DNA of 64,000 bases from Paracoccaceae bacterium (GCA_958296035.1 OY282431.1:2712037-2776036), one strand, 5' to 3'. Shown: positions 10,457 through 20,011, counted from the first letter of the stretch. Translations and numbers: made by a program. Notes: generated from the letters alone by a model not told the origin.

Positions 10457-10761
10457 AATATTTTCCTGTATCTTGCGATTTGATCTTGAGCATGTCCGCA
10501 TCAAACGAACAGGTTGATTTCGAAAACCAAGAAAGACTATGTCCATCAACCGTCACTTGGTGCGGATTCCTTTATCACACTATATGTGCAGACTTTCTAT
10601 GTCTCAAACCGCTTTACTTGGGGAATTATGTATGAGAGCCTGTTCCTTAAGTCGACAGGAGGCGAATAGAGTTCGGTATTGTGCCCTCTTGCGAGGATAA
10701 TATCCATCCGCCGGTGCGCGGCTCTGACGACCGGCTTGTCAGGCGCGTGCGGCCGATGAAC
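10457..10761. other. Region upstream of the iron-type operon
   Basis: Roughly 300 bases that must contain the promoter of the minus-strand importer operon. I could not identify a convincing -35/-10 pair or a Fur or Irr box. No gene is supported here. Confidence 0.4.
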
Positions 10762-10905
10762 ATGCCCTGGAACCCGACCGCACGCGACAGGTACAAGCGC
10801 CCCGACAACGTCACGCAAACCAATGTTACCGACCAGGAGTGGGCCCTGATCGAGCCCATGCTGCCCCCACCGAATGCCATGGGGCGGCCCCGCACCTATC
10901 AATGT
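10762..10905 (+). pseudogene. IS5-family transposase N-terminal fragment
   Basis: From the ATG at 10762 the frame reads MPWNPTARDRYKRP, then TDQEWALIEPMLPPP and GRPRT, the conserved opening of IS5-family transposases. Resemblance stops at about 10905, where the next sequence belongs to the 3' end of an IS4-type transposase in opposite orientation. The catalytic DDE residues are all missing. I read it as an IS5 copy cut off by insertion or recombination with the neighbouring element. Confidence 0.75.
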
Positions 10906-11720
10906 ATCACACTTGACTCGTTCTTTTCTTGCGTCTCCCATTCCCTGATGGTGCGGTAACCAGACACCGCGATTGACAGTATCTGCAACCCTTCCCACAG
11001 CTTCTGCGTCCCCGGCAGGGGCTGCCGCTTCGAGGCATGAATCCCCGCCTGTCCCGCCGTCAGCACCACATACCGCTCCATGGTCATCTCGGGCGGATCC
11101 CGTGACTTGCAAAAGCCATGCTTCCAGGCCAGCGCCTGCAACACCTTGATCTCGTCGGCAGGCACATACTTGCCCGCCGGGTCGGCGGGCTTCTCCCGCG
11201 CCAGCAAGGCAAGGTCCCAGACCCGAAAGGCGGTGATGCAATCAAAGGCCAGACACTTCCTGAGATCATCGGCGCGGTCCAGCTTACGGTCCTTGATGCG
11301 CGTGCCGACCTTCAGGGCATGGAAGAAACGCTCGATGCGCCAACGCAACGCGTAGAAACGCACCACCTCCCTGGCACGCTCCGCATCAGCAGACCCCGCA
11401 GTGGTCAACAACAGCCAGCTGAGCACCGTCTTCGGCCGCCGCACCGATGCCGTCGGCTGGCGCTCCTCGCGGGCCGACACCGCCAGCATCCAGCAACGCC
11501 CAGAAATTACCCTCCCGGTTACACACCGTCACCACGCGGCTCTGCGGACAGGCCGCCGCCAGCCAGCGACCACTGTCCTTGACTTCGGCTCGCCGAAAAT
11601 CCGCATCCAGCGTATACAGCCCCAACGGACGGCGGCGAGTTCTGTGGCCTGGGCGCAGTTGGCAGCGTGTCGCTTCTTGACCCGTCGTCTGGCCCGAGAG
11701 ATGACTGCCTGGAAAAGGAT
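10899..11720 (-). pseudogene. IS4-family transposase, frameshifted and truncated
   Basis: The 3' part (10899-11489) contains the IS4 Y-(2)-R-(3)-E-(6)-K signature region YALRWRIERFFHALKVGTRI followed by DRADDLRKCLAFDCITAFRV. The middle of the protein continues in other frames (WGLYTLDADFRRAEVKDSG and VVTVCNREGNFWALLDAGG near 11450-11625; then RARRRVKKRHAANCAQATE up to about 11720). At least two frameshifts are needed to join the pieces and the N-terminal third is not found. The terminal inverted repeats could not be defined. Confidence 0.8.
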
Positions 11721-11790
11721 AATATTCAATTTTTCGGACTTATGATTCAGGCTCTGAAAGTCGCATTGACTGGAGTTGCGGATTATCAAC

Positions 11791-11976
11791 TCAGTCGGAC
11801 CCTCCAGAACTCATCTGACGCCCAGCAGTCTTGACAACATCTTCAATTGGCATGTTGCTCTTACGATCACTTCTAAACGCCCCGAATAGAATTGAAGATA
11901 CTATGATCGTCATGGAAGCAATGGGAGCAACGGCGAGAAAGACGAACGAACCTCCCCATGGTCGACATAAGCTCAC
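11791..11976 (-). CDS. Small membrane ORF downstream of the Panacea gene
   Basis: A 61-codon frame with one strong hydrophobic segment (FVFLAVAPIASMTIIVSSIL) and a charged C-terminal tail. Its GTG start overlaps the TGA of the preceding small ORF as GTGA, a common form of translational coupling. Two readings are possible: a separate gene, or the second half of a single two-helix protein split by a frameshift. I do not recognise the family. Its place directly behind a Panacea antitoxin-domain gene makes it a toxin candidate. Confidence 0.45.
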   Translation of the reverse strand: MSLCRPWGGSFVFLAVAPIASMTIIVSSILFGAFRSDRKSNMPIEDVVKTAGRQMSSGGSD

Positions 11977-12167
11977 GACACAACAGGATCACAATTTCCA
12001 AAACCAATCATCACAAATAGGGCAACGCCAGCAATTCCTATAGCCCACCATTTTTGGTTGAAGTTCTCGCGTTCAGACGCGCCGAGAGATTCTTGCGAGG
12101 ATTGGTCAAGGAGGATTGTCGACCCCAAGTCCGGGTCTGTGCTAGGAGGATTGGCCGTTTCTGGCAC
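11973..12167 (-). CDS. Small membrane ORF overlapping the Panacea gene
   Basis: A 64-codon frame starting at a GTG inside the 3' end of the Panacea gene, with a 26-base overlap. The N-terminal 40 residues are polar (MPETANPPSTDPDLGSTILL...), followed by one hydrophobic helix WWAIGIAGVALFVMIGFG. There is no signal peptide cleavage site. Overlap with the upstream gene implies coupled expression. I do not recognise a family. Small membrane-active proteins are among the toxin types known to be neutralised by Panacea-domain antitoxins, so a toxin role is a reasonable inference, not a demonstrated one. Confidence 0.5.
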   Translation of the reverse strand: MPETANPPSTDPDLGSTILLDQSSQESLGASERENFNQKWWAIGIAGVALFVMIGFGNCDPVVS

Positions 12168-12633
12168 GCTTCAGTTTGTCACTAAAATGCCCTTTGATCA
12201 TCTCATTCGGAATGATGATGCCTCGACCACCGCGCCTGTAACACATTGCCCATGGGCCGCCTGGAACGTGCGTCAGTCGTGACAATTCCCAGTCCGAGAC
12301 GCCTTCATACATGCGGTAGACATGCTCCAGGAATGTGCCGGTCTCTGTATCTACTTCCTCGTTTCGAACTATTTTGATGACATCCAGATCATACGCGCCA
12401 TAGGGACGGAATGTGTAGTATATGCTGGGTATCACGGGGCCGAATTTCCACGCCTGGACAAATTCGTCGACCAAGGGCTGGTCGCGAACCGCAAGTGTCC
12501 ACCCATGGGCCATGTAGGCCACCTTCAAAACACGCATTATGCTCAAAGATCGGCCTTGGTCTCTTGCCAATCGAATGACGAAATTGGCAACTGCCACGCT
12601 GTCATACGGCAAATCTTGAGATGTATCCGACAT
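12142..12633 (-). CDS. panA: Panacea-domain (DUF4065/SocA-like) antitoxin candidate
   Basis: The protein of 163 residues has the hallmarks of the Panacea domain: SIMRVLKVAYMAHGW, LVDEFVQAWKFGPVIPSIY, FRPYGAYD, and LSRLTHVPGGPWAMCY near the end. Panacea domains act as antitoxins for many unrelated toxins, or as proteolysis adaptors (SocA). The start is MSDTSQDL at 12633, with GGAG seven bases upstream; nine further in-frame codons precede it. A good sigma70-type promoter lies just upstream. The 3' end overlaps a small membrane ORF. The gene looks intact although it sits among dead transposons, which suggests selection to keep it. Confidence 0.85.
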   Translation of the reverse strand: MSDTSQDLPYDSVAVANFVIRLARDQGRSLSIMRVLKVAYMAHGWTLAVRDQPLVDEFVQAWKFGPVIPSIYYTFRPYGAYDLDVIKIVRNEEVDTETGTFLEHVYRMYEGVSDWELSRLTHVPGGPWAMCYRRGGRGIIIPNEMIKGHFSDKLKRARNGQSS

Positions 12634-12651
12634 TTGCCAACTCCATCGGGT

Positions 12652-12680
12652 AGAATACAATCATTCAACGAATTTTTCAA
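12652..12680 (-). promoter_or_regulatory. Sigma70-type promoter of the Panacea operon
   Basis: On the minus strand TTGAAA (12675-12680) and TATTCT (12652-12657) are separated by exactly 17 bases. Transcription would start about 10-15 bases before the GGAG and ATG of the Panacea gene, giving a very short leader. Confidence 0.55.
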
Positions 12681-12839
12681 GCAAATATTGAATAATTATC
12701 CTGATCACATGCGAGACTGCGGAGCCTTCTCAATTCGCCATTTTTCGAAGTATTGGTCGATGAGTAGGTTCAGCACGGAGATCCCGCGTGGGCGTGTCTT
12801 GGACGTCATAAAATTCTTTCCGCCATGTGGCCTGCATCC

Positions 12840-13130
12840 GCTCCTCCCGTCCATTCATTTTCGGTGAACCTGGCGGCAGGCATCCCTGAACCCGTCCATG
12901 AACTCGCTACCACCGTCGACGTAGATGGTCCTGACCACGGTGGCGTTGGAGAACGCCTTGGTACCGCTCAATCGCGAGAGGCGGTCGACGGAGGTAAAGT
13001 GTTTCACGGTCCTTCCTAGGCAAAGCGCCACCGACAGGGTGTCGACCTGCAACGTGTTCCTCCGCGTTGGACAATCATAAGGCGGTCCATGACCATCGAG
13101 TTTCTGATAACGTGGCCGGGCAAGCCGAAT
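12840..13130 (-). pseudogene. IS481-type (rve) transposase remnant
   Basis: The minus strand reads RPRYQKLDGHGPPYD, TLQVDTLSVALCLGRTVKHF, TSVDRLSRL, KAFSNATV and then IYVDGGSEFMDGFRDACRQ. These are the first and second DDE blocks of IS481-like integrase-core transposases (QVDT and VDGGSEFM). The roughly 20 residues normally between SNAT and the VDGGSEF block are deleted, and the sequence after FRDACRQ is lost. It is therefore a short, internally deleted fragment. Confidence 0.75.
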
Positions 13131-13349
13131 ACTAGCAGCGGAGTCTTCCTCCGTTTGCGTTCGTTCAAGGCAAACACCTCCACGGATTCTCGCATCTGTT
13201 CGATCAAGTGCAGACAAAGTTTCTGTCATGGCGGAAGAATTTAGGCGACTCATGCCAAGCCACCCCGTAGTAACTTCAAAGACTCGGAAACAACTCGTTA
13301 CCACGTTGCCCTTGGATGGAACCTGTAACTTTGCAGCCGAGGATTTCAT

Positions 13350-14790
13350 ACCATCCGGTGCGGCGCAGGTGGGTGCAATCGGAGCGGTTAACTGCTCTAT
13401 CGAACCACAAGCATCTGCTCAGCGTGCCGCGATGCGAATACAAAGTGTCCAAGCGGTTAAAACCTTATCAAAATTCCATTTGACAGACTTCATGGCCAGA
13501 GAGCAAGGGCAGCCGCCAACCTTCAAGGGTAACCCGATTGGCAATATCCCCATGATTGGGTCCACGGAGACAAAGCACGGTGTCGCTGGCTGTCATGCCA
13601 GCCCGGTGGAAAAATGCACGGCACATTGCATAACGACTTCCCTGCTTCACAACACGAAACCGTGTCAGGTCTTCTGGCATCCACACACCATTGGAACGCA
13701 GGGCGTTACAACACCAGTCAATAACAGTGGAAAGCCGAACTTCTCTGCAATGGCAGCAATCATCCGCAGGCAGATGGGACAAGAACAGACATGAATGCCA
13801 AAGCTAAGCCGAGTCCAGTCGGCCAGTTGGACAACAGGCAATCATAACTCTTGGAAAATGGAAATAGGCCGATAACAAGGAGGAAAACACATGAAGGACA
13901 GGCACCCCATTCCAGAACCTGTGGGGATTGAACTGAAGTTCAGCCAGAATCAGTCCAGGAAAGCCGGTAAAGAGGCTGAAATTGACCTGCCAAGGCAGTA
14001 GACGGAGCAGCTTCGGCAGGCGCTCATGCGCCCGCTAAAGGTCAGGGAGGCAGATTAGCACCGGCCGTCAAATGTAACTTTCATATGATCCCTTTTTGAG
14101 GCGTTCCAGCGAGAATCGTGAGATTTCCGGGCATTGTAGCAGGTGATCGCCGTGCCGTTCAGTAACCTCGGTGTTGTCCAACTATGTCCCAATTGCGGAT
14201 TCGGGTAGAATGGCAGCGCCACAATTCGAATGTACATTCTAGCTGCCACATTGTGATCAGGAAGAATTCCGGCAGATAAGCAAAGTAATGCCGTTACAGG
14301 TTGGGAAACACTCAGTTGCTTGCCCCGCAACATTCCCGTGTCAAGCAGTCCAGTACCCTGATAAGCGGCCGGCAACGAATGGCAGACACATGCCGGCGGC
14401 GCATTTATGGGTCGCAGCCGGATTGCAGCCCGACCAGCGAACCCTGACCCTACGACAGCTTGCATTGACCGACAGAAAGGGACTGCGGCCACGAATCGCA
14501 CTGCGGCGACACCTTGAGAGATGCAGCCAATGACCGCACACTGGCAGGCCGATGCCACTTGTGCCCATTGGTCGCGGCAGTCCAACCCTGCTCGCGGAAC
14601 TTCCCCTAGAAGGCTCCCTTGGGTCCCTAAACCGTGCACAACAGAATCCGCTGCTTCAGCTCGCAGTTGGGCGCTACCTGACGCGCAGGAGCCACTGGAA
14701 CTGACAACTACTGTTGAAATTACTCATGGACGCTTTCCTTGCGCACTACTGCAAGTGCAAAAAGATACAAGGCAACGAAACATGAATGGG
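13350..14790. other. Long region without recognisable genes
   Basis: No frame here gives a family resemblance. Long frames such as 13228-13794 (plus) and 14055-14639 (minus) lack coherent domains. One feature worth noting is a 36-codon frame with a strong Shine-Dalgarno sequence, listed separately. The area lies between transposase and intron remnants and may be decayed mobile DNA. Confidence 0.5.
13891..14001 (+). CDS. Possible small protein with strong ribosome-binding site
   Basis: AAGGAGG at 13877-13883 is followed seven bases later by ATG and 36 codons ending in TAG. The product starts MKDRHPIPEPVGIELKFSQ and is highly charged with no hydrophobic helix. I do not recognise it. The near-perfect Shine-Dalgarno match is the only support; it could be a real small protein or the front end of a decayed longer gene. 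Confidence 0.35.
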   Translation: MKDRHPIPEPVGIELKFSQNQSRKAGKEAEIDLPRQ

Positions 14791-14879
14791 TCAGCGCCAT
14801 TCTCCAATTGCCGTGACGAACAGCCTACTGGGCAAGAATTGCCACAGCTCACCGCTGCGGTTATTTGAAGTGGCAAAGT

Positions 14880-15560
14880 CGAGACGCGCCATTTCACTCG
14901 CCCAAACCAAATCCTCCTCGGCCATCGCAGCAAGCGAATTGGGAATCAGACGTTCCCAACATGACGAGCGAAAGGAAATAAGTGTGCATATGATAGTGCA
15001 GGTTGGACTGACCTGACCAGGACGGAAATACTGCGACCAGCCGGACAGCATCCGGTTCAGCCGCTCCACCATCTCTTCAGCATCCTGTCCCACATGACGC
15101 CGATGCGTCTGCTCACTGATCCGACTGCAGAAGCCCTTGACGCTCGCCTTGCCCGGCCGGGAGCCAATAGTGGCCCCCGCCGTTGGGACGATAATTGCGC
15201 CCCATGCGGTAACCCGGAAACACAAAGGATTCCTCGGGATGCCACAGGCCTCGCGTCTTGTGCGGATTGATCGCCAGCTTCAGTTTGACCATCAGCCGTT
15301 GCGCCGCCGGTGCACATCCCACCATGCAGACATCATCCGCATCGTTCACTATCGCCACATGATTGCGCCAGGCATGGCCCGGCGCTCGCCAGCCCGGTAT
15401 TAAACGACGCCTATGGATGTTGCCGAATAGCGGCGAAATCGGCACCCCTTGCGGAGTTCCCTTTCTCGCCTTGCGAGCCCGCCTTGTGCCGCTCTTGCCG
15501 TCATTCGCCATACCTTGTCGATCAAGGCATGAAAGCACCGCTCGGAGTCCGCTACAGCAC
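14880..15560 (-). pseudogene. Group II intron reverse transcriptase/maturase remnant
   Basis: On the minus strand RKGTPQGVPISPLFGNIH matches the RT motif normally written KGTPQGGVISPLL-N. It is followed by RLIPGWRAPGHAWRN and the polymerase box as NDADDVCMVG, where YADD has become DADD. LKLAINPHKTRGLWHPEESF and VFPGYRMGRNYRP continue in frame. After a shift near 15150-15220, HVGQDAEEMVERLNRMLSGW and SQYFRPGQVS resemble the thumb (GIIM) domain. The N-terminus, the active-site Tyr and the reading frame are lost, and I could not find an intron domain V, so the element is dead. Confidence 0.8.
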
Positions 15561-15607
15561 TCGTATGTAGAGCAGTCTGGGGTTTCCGAACCCGTTGTGA
15601 CCTGCAT

Positions 15608-16326
15608 GGTTGCTAAGCTGCCTGACGCAGCGCTTTGTCAACAAGTTGCTTCAGCTTACACCGTTACCTCCGCAAACCGCCCTGGCTGCACCCAGCCGAA
15701 GTGACACCTGCTACGTGGACTTCGAGCCCAGCGGGCAAACGCGCCTTTCACGGCACCACTTCCAAAACAGGGGTTTGAAAATGCCCGAATCTGTCGATTG
15801 GGGCGAAAGTGGGCCAATCTTGTCGCAATACGAGAATTGCACCCGCCGACTGGCACACAGCTCCAAAGCTGAATTATTCAACGCCCCTGACATCATCCTG
15901 CTAGCGAACAGTGCTGCCCCAAGGCACCGTCAGAAATGGCGCACCTCAAGACCGACATTGCCGGGGCCATCCGTGAACTCGGCCGCAGCCTGCTTCAGGC
16001 AAGCATTGAGGCCGCTGATGAGGATTGTCAATCACCTGTAGGTGACCGTCGGCCAGTGACCTAAATGCAATTGCCTCCAGCATGATGCTGCAGCTGCCTC
16101 GGATGGGGCATTGCTGCAATAGTTGCGTAAGTAGCTCTTTGGATACAGTCCCAATTCAATGAATTCGCCCCCGCATGGCAGGAGTATCCATCACCCATGG
16201 ACAGATTAAACCCAGGGCAATTGAATAACAGGCTAATAACATTGGCAGTCGGCAGCGCGGGCCAATCCACAAGGAAAGTTACTGCCCGCACTACTCTTGT
16301 TGCTACTGAAACTTAATTTGCCGCTT
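15608..16326. other. Gap between intron remnant and pyrimidine cluster
   Basis: About 700 bases with no supported gene. The frames present (for example 15610-16041 plus) have no domain resemblance. The 3' end of the pyrimidine operon transcript must terminate here, but I see no strong hairpin with a T-run. Confidence 0.45.
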
Positions 16327-17319
16327 CTACTGCAGCGCCTGATCGGTAATCGAACTGGTCCAGGCGCCTTCAGGAGCCATGGTGATTACCGGATCGGACC
16401 CGCCCGCCAGGAGTGTACCAACGGTGCGTTCGTAATCTGCTTCAGCAAGCGATCCATTGGAACCTGCTGTCAGCTTGGCGATTTCACCCATCATTCTGCG
16501 CTGGTGTTTTTCGCTAGAAGCACCGGAAAGATCGTTTTCAAGCACGATCTCGGTGGCTTCATCAGGATTTTCCTCGGCGTACTTCCAACCCCGCATGGAT
16601 GCCCGAACGAAACGAACCATCTTGTCCACAAAAGCTGCATCCGACAGCCGGTCCTCTAGCACATAGAGACCGTCTTCGAGCGTTGCCACACCCTGGTCCT
16701 CATACTTGAAGGTCACCAGATCCTCGGCCGCCAGTCCGGCGTCAATCACTTGCCAGTATTCGTTGTAGGTCATCGTCGAAATGCAGTCGGCCTGGCGCTG
16801 AAGCAACGGGTCCACATTGTAGCCCTGCTTAAGCACCGTGACACCGCCTTCGGAGCCGTCAGTTGCTATGCCTAGCTGACTCATCCAGCTCAGGAACGGG
16901 TATTCATTTCCGAAGAACCAGACACCGATTGTGCGACCTGCAAGATCGGCAGGCTCGGAAATTCCAGTATCGGCCATACAGGTGAGCATCATGCCCGATG
17001 ACTTGAAGGGCTGGGCGATATTGACAAGCGCCAGCCCGCGCTCGCGCGCGGCGAGAGCCGCCGGCATCCATTCCACGGTCACATCGGCCCCGCCACCGGC
17101 GATGACCTGCGTTGGTGCAATGTCGGGTCCGCCCGGCTTGATTTCTACGTCGAGATCTTCGTCGGCGTAAAAGCCCTTGTCGAGTGCAACGAAGTAACCG
17201 GCGAACTGGGCCTGGGTAACCCACTTCAATTGTAATGTGACGTTGTCGGCGGCGATTGATGCGGCCGTCATCAGAATGACAGCGACAAGGCTCGCGGCCA
17301 ATGTCTGTAAAATTTTCAT
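16327..17319 (-). CDS. NMT1/THI5-type binding protein of pyrimidine-linked ABC importer
   Basis: A 330-residue periplasmic binding protein with a Sec signal peptide ending at ASIAA. The mature protein opens with NVTLQLKWVTQAQFAGYFVA and continues DKGFYADEDLDVEIKPGG, the classic NMT1/THI5 fold used for pyrimidine-like ligands (as in ThiY and riboflavin-type binders). It is the last gene of the minus-strand cluster, after two permeases and an ATPase. The neighbouring catabolic enzymes suggest uracil, thymine or a derivative as ligand; this is inference from context. Spacing to the permease gene is about 32 bases. Confidence 0.88.
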   Translation of the reverse strand: MKILQTLAASLVAVILMTAASIAADNVTLQLKWVTQAQFAGYFVALDKGFYADEDLDVEIKPGGPDIAPTQVIAGGGADVTVEWMPAALAARERGLALVNIAQPFKSSGMMLTCMADTGISEPADLAGRTIGVWFFGNEYPFLSWMSQLGIATDGSEGGVTVLKQGYNVDPLLQRQADCISTMTYNEYWQVIDAGLAAEDLVTFKYEDQGVATLEDGLYVLEDRLSDAAFVDKMVRFVRASMRGWKYAEENPDEATEIVLENDLSGASSEKHQRRMMGEIAKLTAGSNGSLAEADYERTVGTLLAGGSDPVITMAPEGAWTSSITDQALQ

Positions 17320-17351
17320 TTTGCTTCCTTTTGCTAGAGGGCTGCTGGTAT

Positions 17352-18188
17352 TCAGCGTCGGCGGGAGGGGTGCCAGAATGCAACTCGGTTATCGACCAGG
17401 GTCACCACGCCATAGAACAGCGAGCCTGTGACCGCAGCGACCAGTATTTCGGCCCAGACCAGATCAAGTGCCAAACGACCGACTTCCGTTGAAATTCGAA
17501 ACCCCATTCCCTTGATAGGAGAACCGAAGAATTCGGCGACTATCGCGCCGATTAATGCTAATGTCGTACAAATTTTCAAGCCGTTTAGAGCGAATGGCAT
17601 CGACACTGGCAATTTCAGCTTTATCAGTGTCTGCCAATAGGTCGCATTATAGGTCTTCATCGTGTCGCGCTGCATGGCGTCGGAGGATGCCAGCCCCTGA
17701 ACCATGTTGACCAGCATCGGAAAGAAAGTCATGGCTACGACCACAGCCGCTTTCGACTGCCATCCAAATCCGAACCACATGACAAAAATGGGAGCAGTGC
17801 CAACAATCGGCAGTGCTGCGACAAAATTGCCGAGTGGTAATATGCCGCGACGCAGGAATAGTGAACGGTCGACCAGAATTGCTATCAGTATAGCTGAGCC
17901 ACAACCGATCGCATACCCCGACAGGGCTCCCCTCACGAATGTCTGTACAAAGTCTATCCACAATATGTCGGTGTTGTGGGCAAAGCTGAGCGCAATTGCA
18001 CTCGGCGGCGGCAGAATGACGCCCGGGACGTTCAGCGCCCGCACCACGCATTCCCACATGATCAGAATGGTAACACCAAACACCGCCGGAACGGCAAAGC
18101 GCGTGATCGCTGATTTCGGCCCGGCTGCCAGCCGGATATTCAGCCACCACGCCAGCAGCCACGCAGCACCGGCGACCGCCAACGTCAT
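17352..18188 (-). CDS. ABC transporter permease 2 of the pyrimidine-linked importer
   Basis: The start is placed at MTLAVAGAAWLLAWWL, where ATG overlaps the TGA of the upstream permease as ATGA. The 33 codons upstream in the same frame are antisense-like. The remaining 278 residues have the binding-protein-dependent permease domain with about six helices and the loop TYNATYWQTLIKLKLPVSMP that contacts the ATPase. VPGVILPPPSAIALSF is typical of the SsuC/TauC/ThiX branch. It would form a heterodimer with the other permease. Confidence 0.87.
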   Translation of the reverse strand: MTLAVAGAAWLLAWWLNIRLAAGPKSAITRFAVPAVFGVTILIMWECVVRALNVPGVILPPPSAIALSFAHNTDILWIDFVQTFVRGALSGYAIGCGSAILIAILVDRSLFLRRGILPLGNFVAALPIVGTAPIFVMWFGFGWQSKAAVVVAMTFFPMLVNMVQGLASSDAMQRDTMKTYNATYWQTLIKLKLPVSMPFALNGLKICTTLALIGAIVAEFFGSPIKGMGFRISTEVGRLALDLVWAEILVAAVTGSLFYGVVTLVDNRVAFWHPSRRR

Positions 18189-19051
18189 CGGTCCATGCCC
18201 ATTCGTGCCAGCGTCACGCGTTGTAGCATGCCGATTGTGCCGACCAGCATTGCCGCCAATATGGCGGCAGAAAACAGGGCTGCCCAAATCTGGGTCGTCT
18301 GGCCGTAATAGCTGCCGGCCAGCAGCCGGGCACCAAGCCCGGCAACGGCTCCGGTGGGCAGCTCGCCGACGATTGCACCAACCAGTGAAGCGGCGATACC
18401 GATCTTGAGCGAAGTGAAGAGAAATGGCAGTGAAGCCGGGACCCGCAGTTTCCAGAAGACCTGCCAGGCCGTTGCATTGTATGTGCGCATCAGATCCTGC
18501 TGCATGAATTCCGGGCTTCGAAACCCCGACACCATGCCCACAACGACCGGGAAGAAACTGAGATAGGCCGAAATTATGGCCTTCGGTATTAACCCTGACA
18601 GGCCAACCGAATTCAGAATGACTATGATCATCGGTGCCAGGGCAAGTATTGGAATGGTCTGGCTGGCAATTGCCCAGGGCATGACACCCATGTCCATAAC
18701 CCTGCTGTGCACAATGCTGACAGCAAGCAACACGCCGAGCAGCGAGCCAATCAGGAAGCCAAGGAGCGTGGCCGATAGCGTTACCCAGCCGTGAAAAACC
18801 AGCGAGCGCCGGGATGTAATCTTCTTGTCAATCGTGGCATCCCACAACTCGAGTGCCACCTGGTGCGGCGAAGGCAGACGTGGCCGCTCCTGCTCCATGG
18901 TGTCGAAGACAATTTCGGAAAACGACAGTTCGACACCGCTGCGCTTGGCCTGGTCGAGAGTCCATGCTGAATTCATGACCACAGCCATTACGTACCAGAG
19001 GGCAATAACGAACATGGAAACCGTCGCCACCGGCAGTAGTGAGCGCATCAT
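18185..19051 (-). CDS. ABC transporter permease 1 of the pyrimidine-linked importer
   Basis: A membrane protein of 288 residues with an N-terminal helix (LLPVATVSMFVIALWYVMAV) and the permease core. LPSPHQVALELWDA before the core and TYNATAWQVFWKLRVPASLP as the ATPase-docking loop place it in the SsuC/TauC/ThiX-type family. The stop codon overlaps the start of the second permease, so the two are translationally coupled and likely heterodimerise. It follows the ATPase gene after 95 bases. Confidence 0.87.
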   Translation of the reverse strand: MMRSLLPVATVSMFVIALWYVMAVVMNSAWTLDQAKRSGVELSFSEIVFDTMEQERPRLPSPHQVALELWDATIDKKITSRRSLVFHGWVTLSATLLGFLIGSLLGVLLAVSIVHSRVMDMGVMPWAIASQTIPILALAPMIIVILNSVGLSGLIPKAIISAYLSFFPVVVGMVSGFRSPEFMQQDLMRTYNATAWQVFWKLRVPASLPFLFTSLKIGIAASLVGAIVGELPTGAVAGLGARLLAGSYYGQTTQIWAALFSAAILAAMLVGTIGMLQRVTLARMGMDR

Positions 19052-19146
19052 TCCCTACACCACCCCGCTAGCAACACGATGCCGTACTGCCACCGCGATT
19101 CGTCAATCCCGAAACAGGGTTCAATGCCGTGCCTGTTGCCCGAACT

Positions 19147-19932
19147 TCAGTCATCATGGCTGGAGCGCAGACCGGCGCGCACACGTTGTGCGACCTCGAG
19201 AAATACTGATGTATCCCTGATCTCCAGTGGCCGATCCCTGCCCAACGGACTTTCGATAACGTCGGTAATTCTACCCGGGCGCGAGCTCATGACCACAATC
19301 TTGGTCGACAGGTAGACAGCCTCGGGAATCGAATGAGTAACAAAGGCCACCGTCTTGCCCGTCCTTCGCCACAGCGAAAGCAGGTGCTCATTCAGGCGAT
19401 CACGAACGATTTCATCCAACGCCCCAAAGGGTTCGTCCATCAGCAGGATTTCGGCATCGAAACACAGTGCTCGGGCGATTGATGCCCGCTGCTGCATGCC
19501 GCCGGACAGCTGCCATGGAAACCTGTTTTCGAAGCCGCCCAGCCCGACCATTTCGATCGCTTTCCGGGCCCGTTCGGCCCGCTCCTCGCGACCGAATCTC
19601 ATGACCTCGAGGGGCAGGCAGACATTACGAAATATGGTCCGCCATGGATATAGCCCTGCCGCCTGGAACACATAGCCATAGGCCCGTGCGCGGCGAGCCT
19701 CGTCCGGACTCATGCCATTTACCATGATTTGCCCCGAAGTCGGCTCCTCCAGAGCGGCAACGACACGAAGAAACGTTGTCTTCCCACAACCCGAAGGCCC
19801 GATCAGTGAAACGAATTCGCCACTGTTCACGGTCAGGTTTACACCCTTCAGGGCCTCGACATAACCATCTGCTGTGTCAAAGCGAAGGCCTACATCGCGG
19901 GCGTCAATCGCAATGGATGAGGAGGATGGCAT
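19147..19932 (-). CDS. ABC transporter ATP-binding protein of the pyrimidine-linked importer
   Basis: A 261-residue ATPase of the SsuB/TauB/ThiZ branch. Motifs are Walker A GPSGCGKTT, signature LSGGMQQRASIARAL, Walker B LLMDEPFGALDE and switch VTHSIPEAVYLS. It lacks the extra C-terminal regulatory domain present in the iron-type ATPase of this window. It lies 79 bases after the dihydropyrimidinase gene and heads the transporter half of the cluster, which ties transport and catabolism into one transcription unit. No clear Shine-Dalgarno sequence precedes the ATG. Confidence 0.9.
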   Translation of the reverse strand: MPSSSSIAIDARDVGLRFDTADGYVEALKGVNLTVNSGEFVSLIGPSGCGKTTFLRVVAALEEPTSGQIMVNGMSPDEARRARAYGYVFQAAGLYPWRTIFRNVCLPLEVMRFGREERAERARKAIEMVGLGGFENRFPWQLSGGMQQRASIARALCFDAEILLMDEPFGALDEIVRDRLNEHLLSLWRRTGKTVAFVTHSIPEAVYLSTKIVVMSSRPGRITDVIESPLGRDRPLEIRDTSVFLEVAQRVRAGLRSSHDD

Positions 19933-20011
19933 ATCCGGGAAGTCCAGCTCAGGCCTCGGCCACTAGAATCCACACTGCTTGCAAGGCGCCAGCAACCACC
20001 ACAGCGCCAAT

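Noticed and set aside
13228-13794. 188-codon plus-strand frame and its minus-strand counterpart
   Set aside because: Neither strand shows a domain; the region lies among transposon remnants.
14055-14639. 194-codon minus-strand frame
   Set aside because: Cys/Ala/Val-rich translation without motif or start signal.
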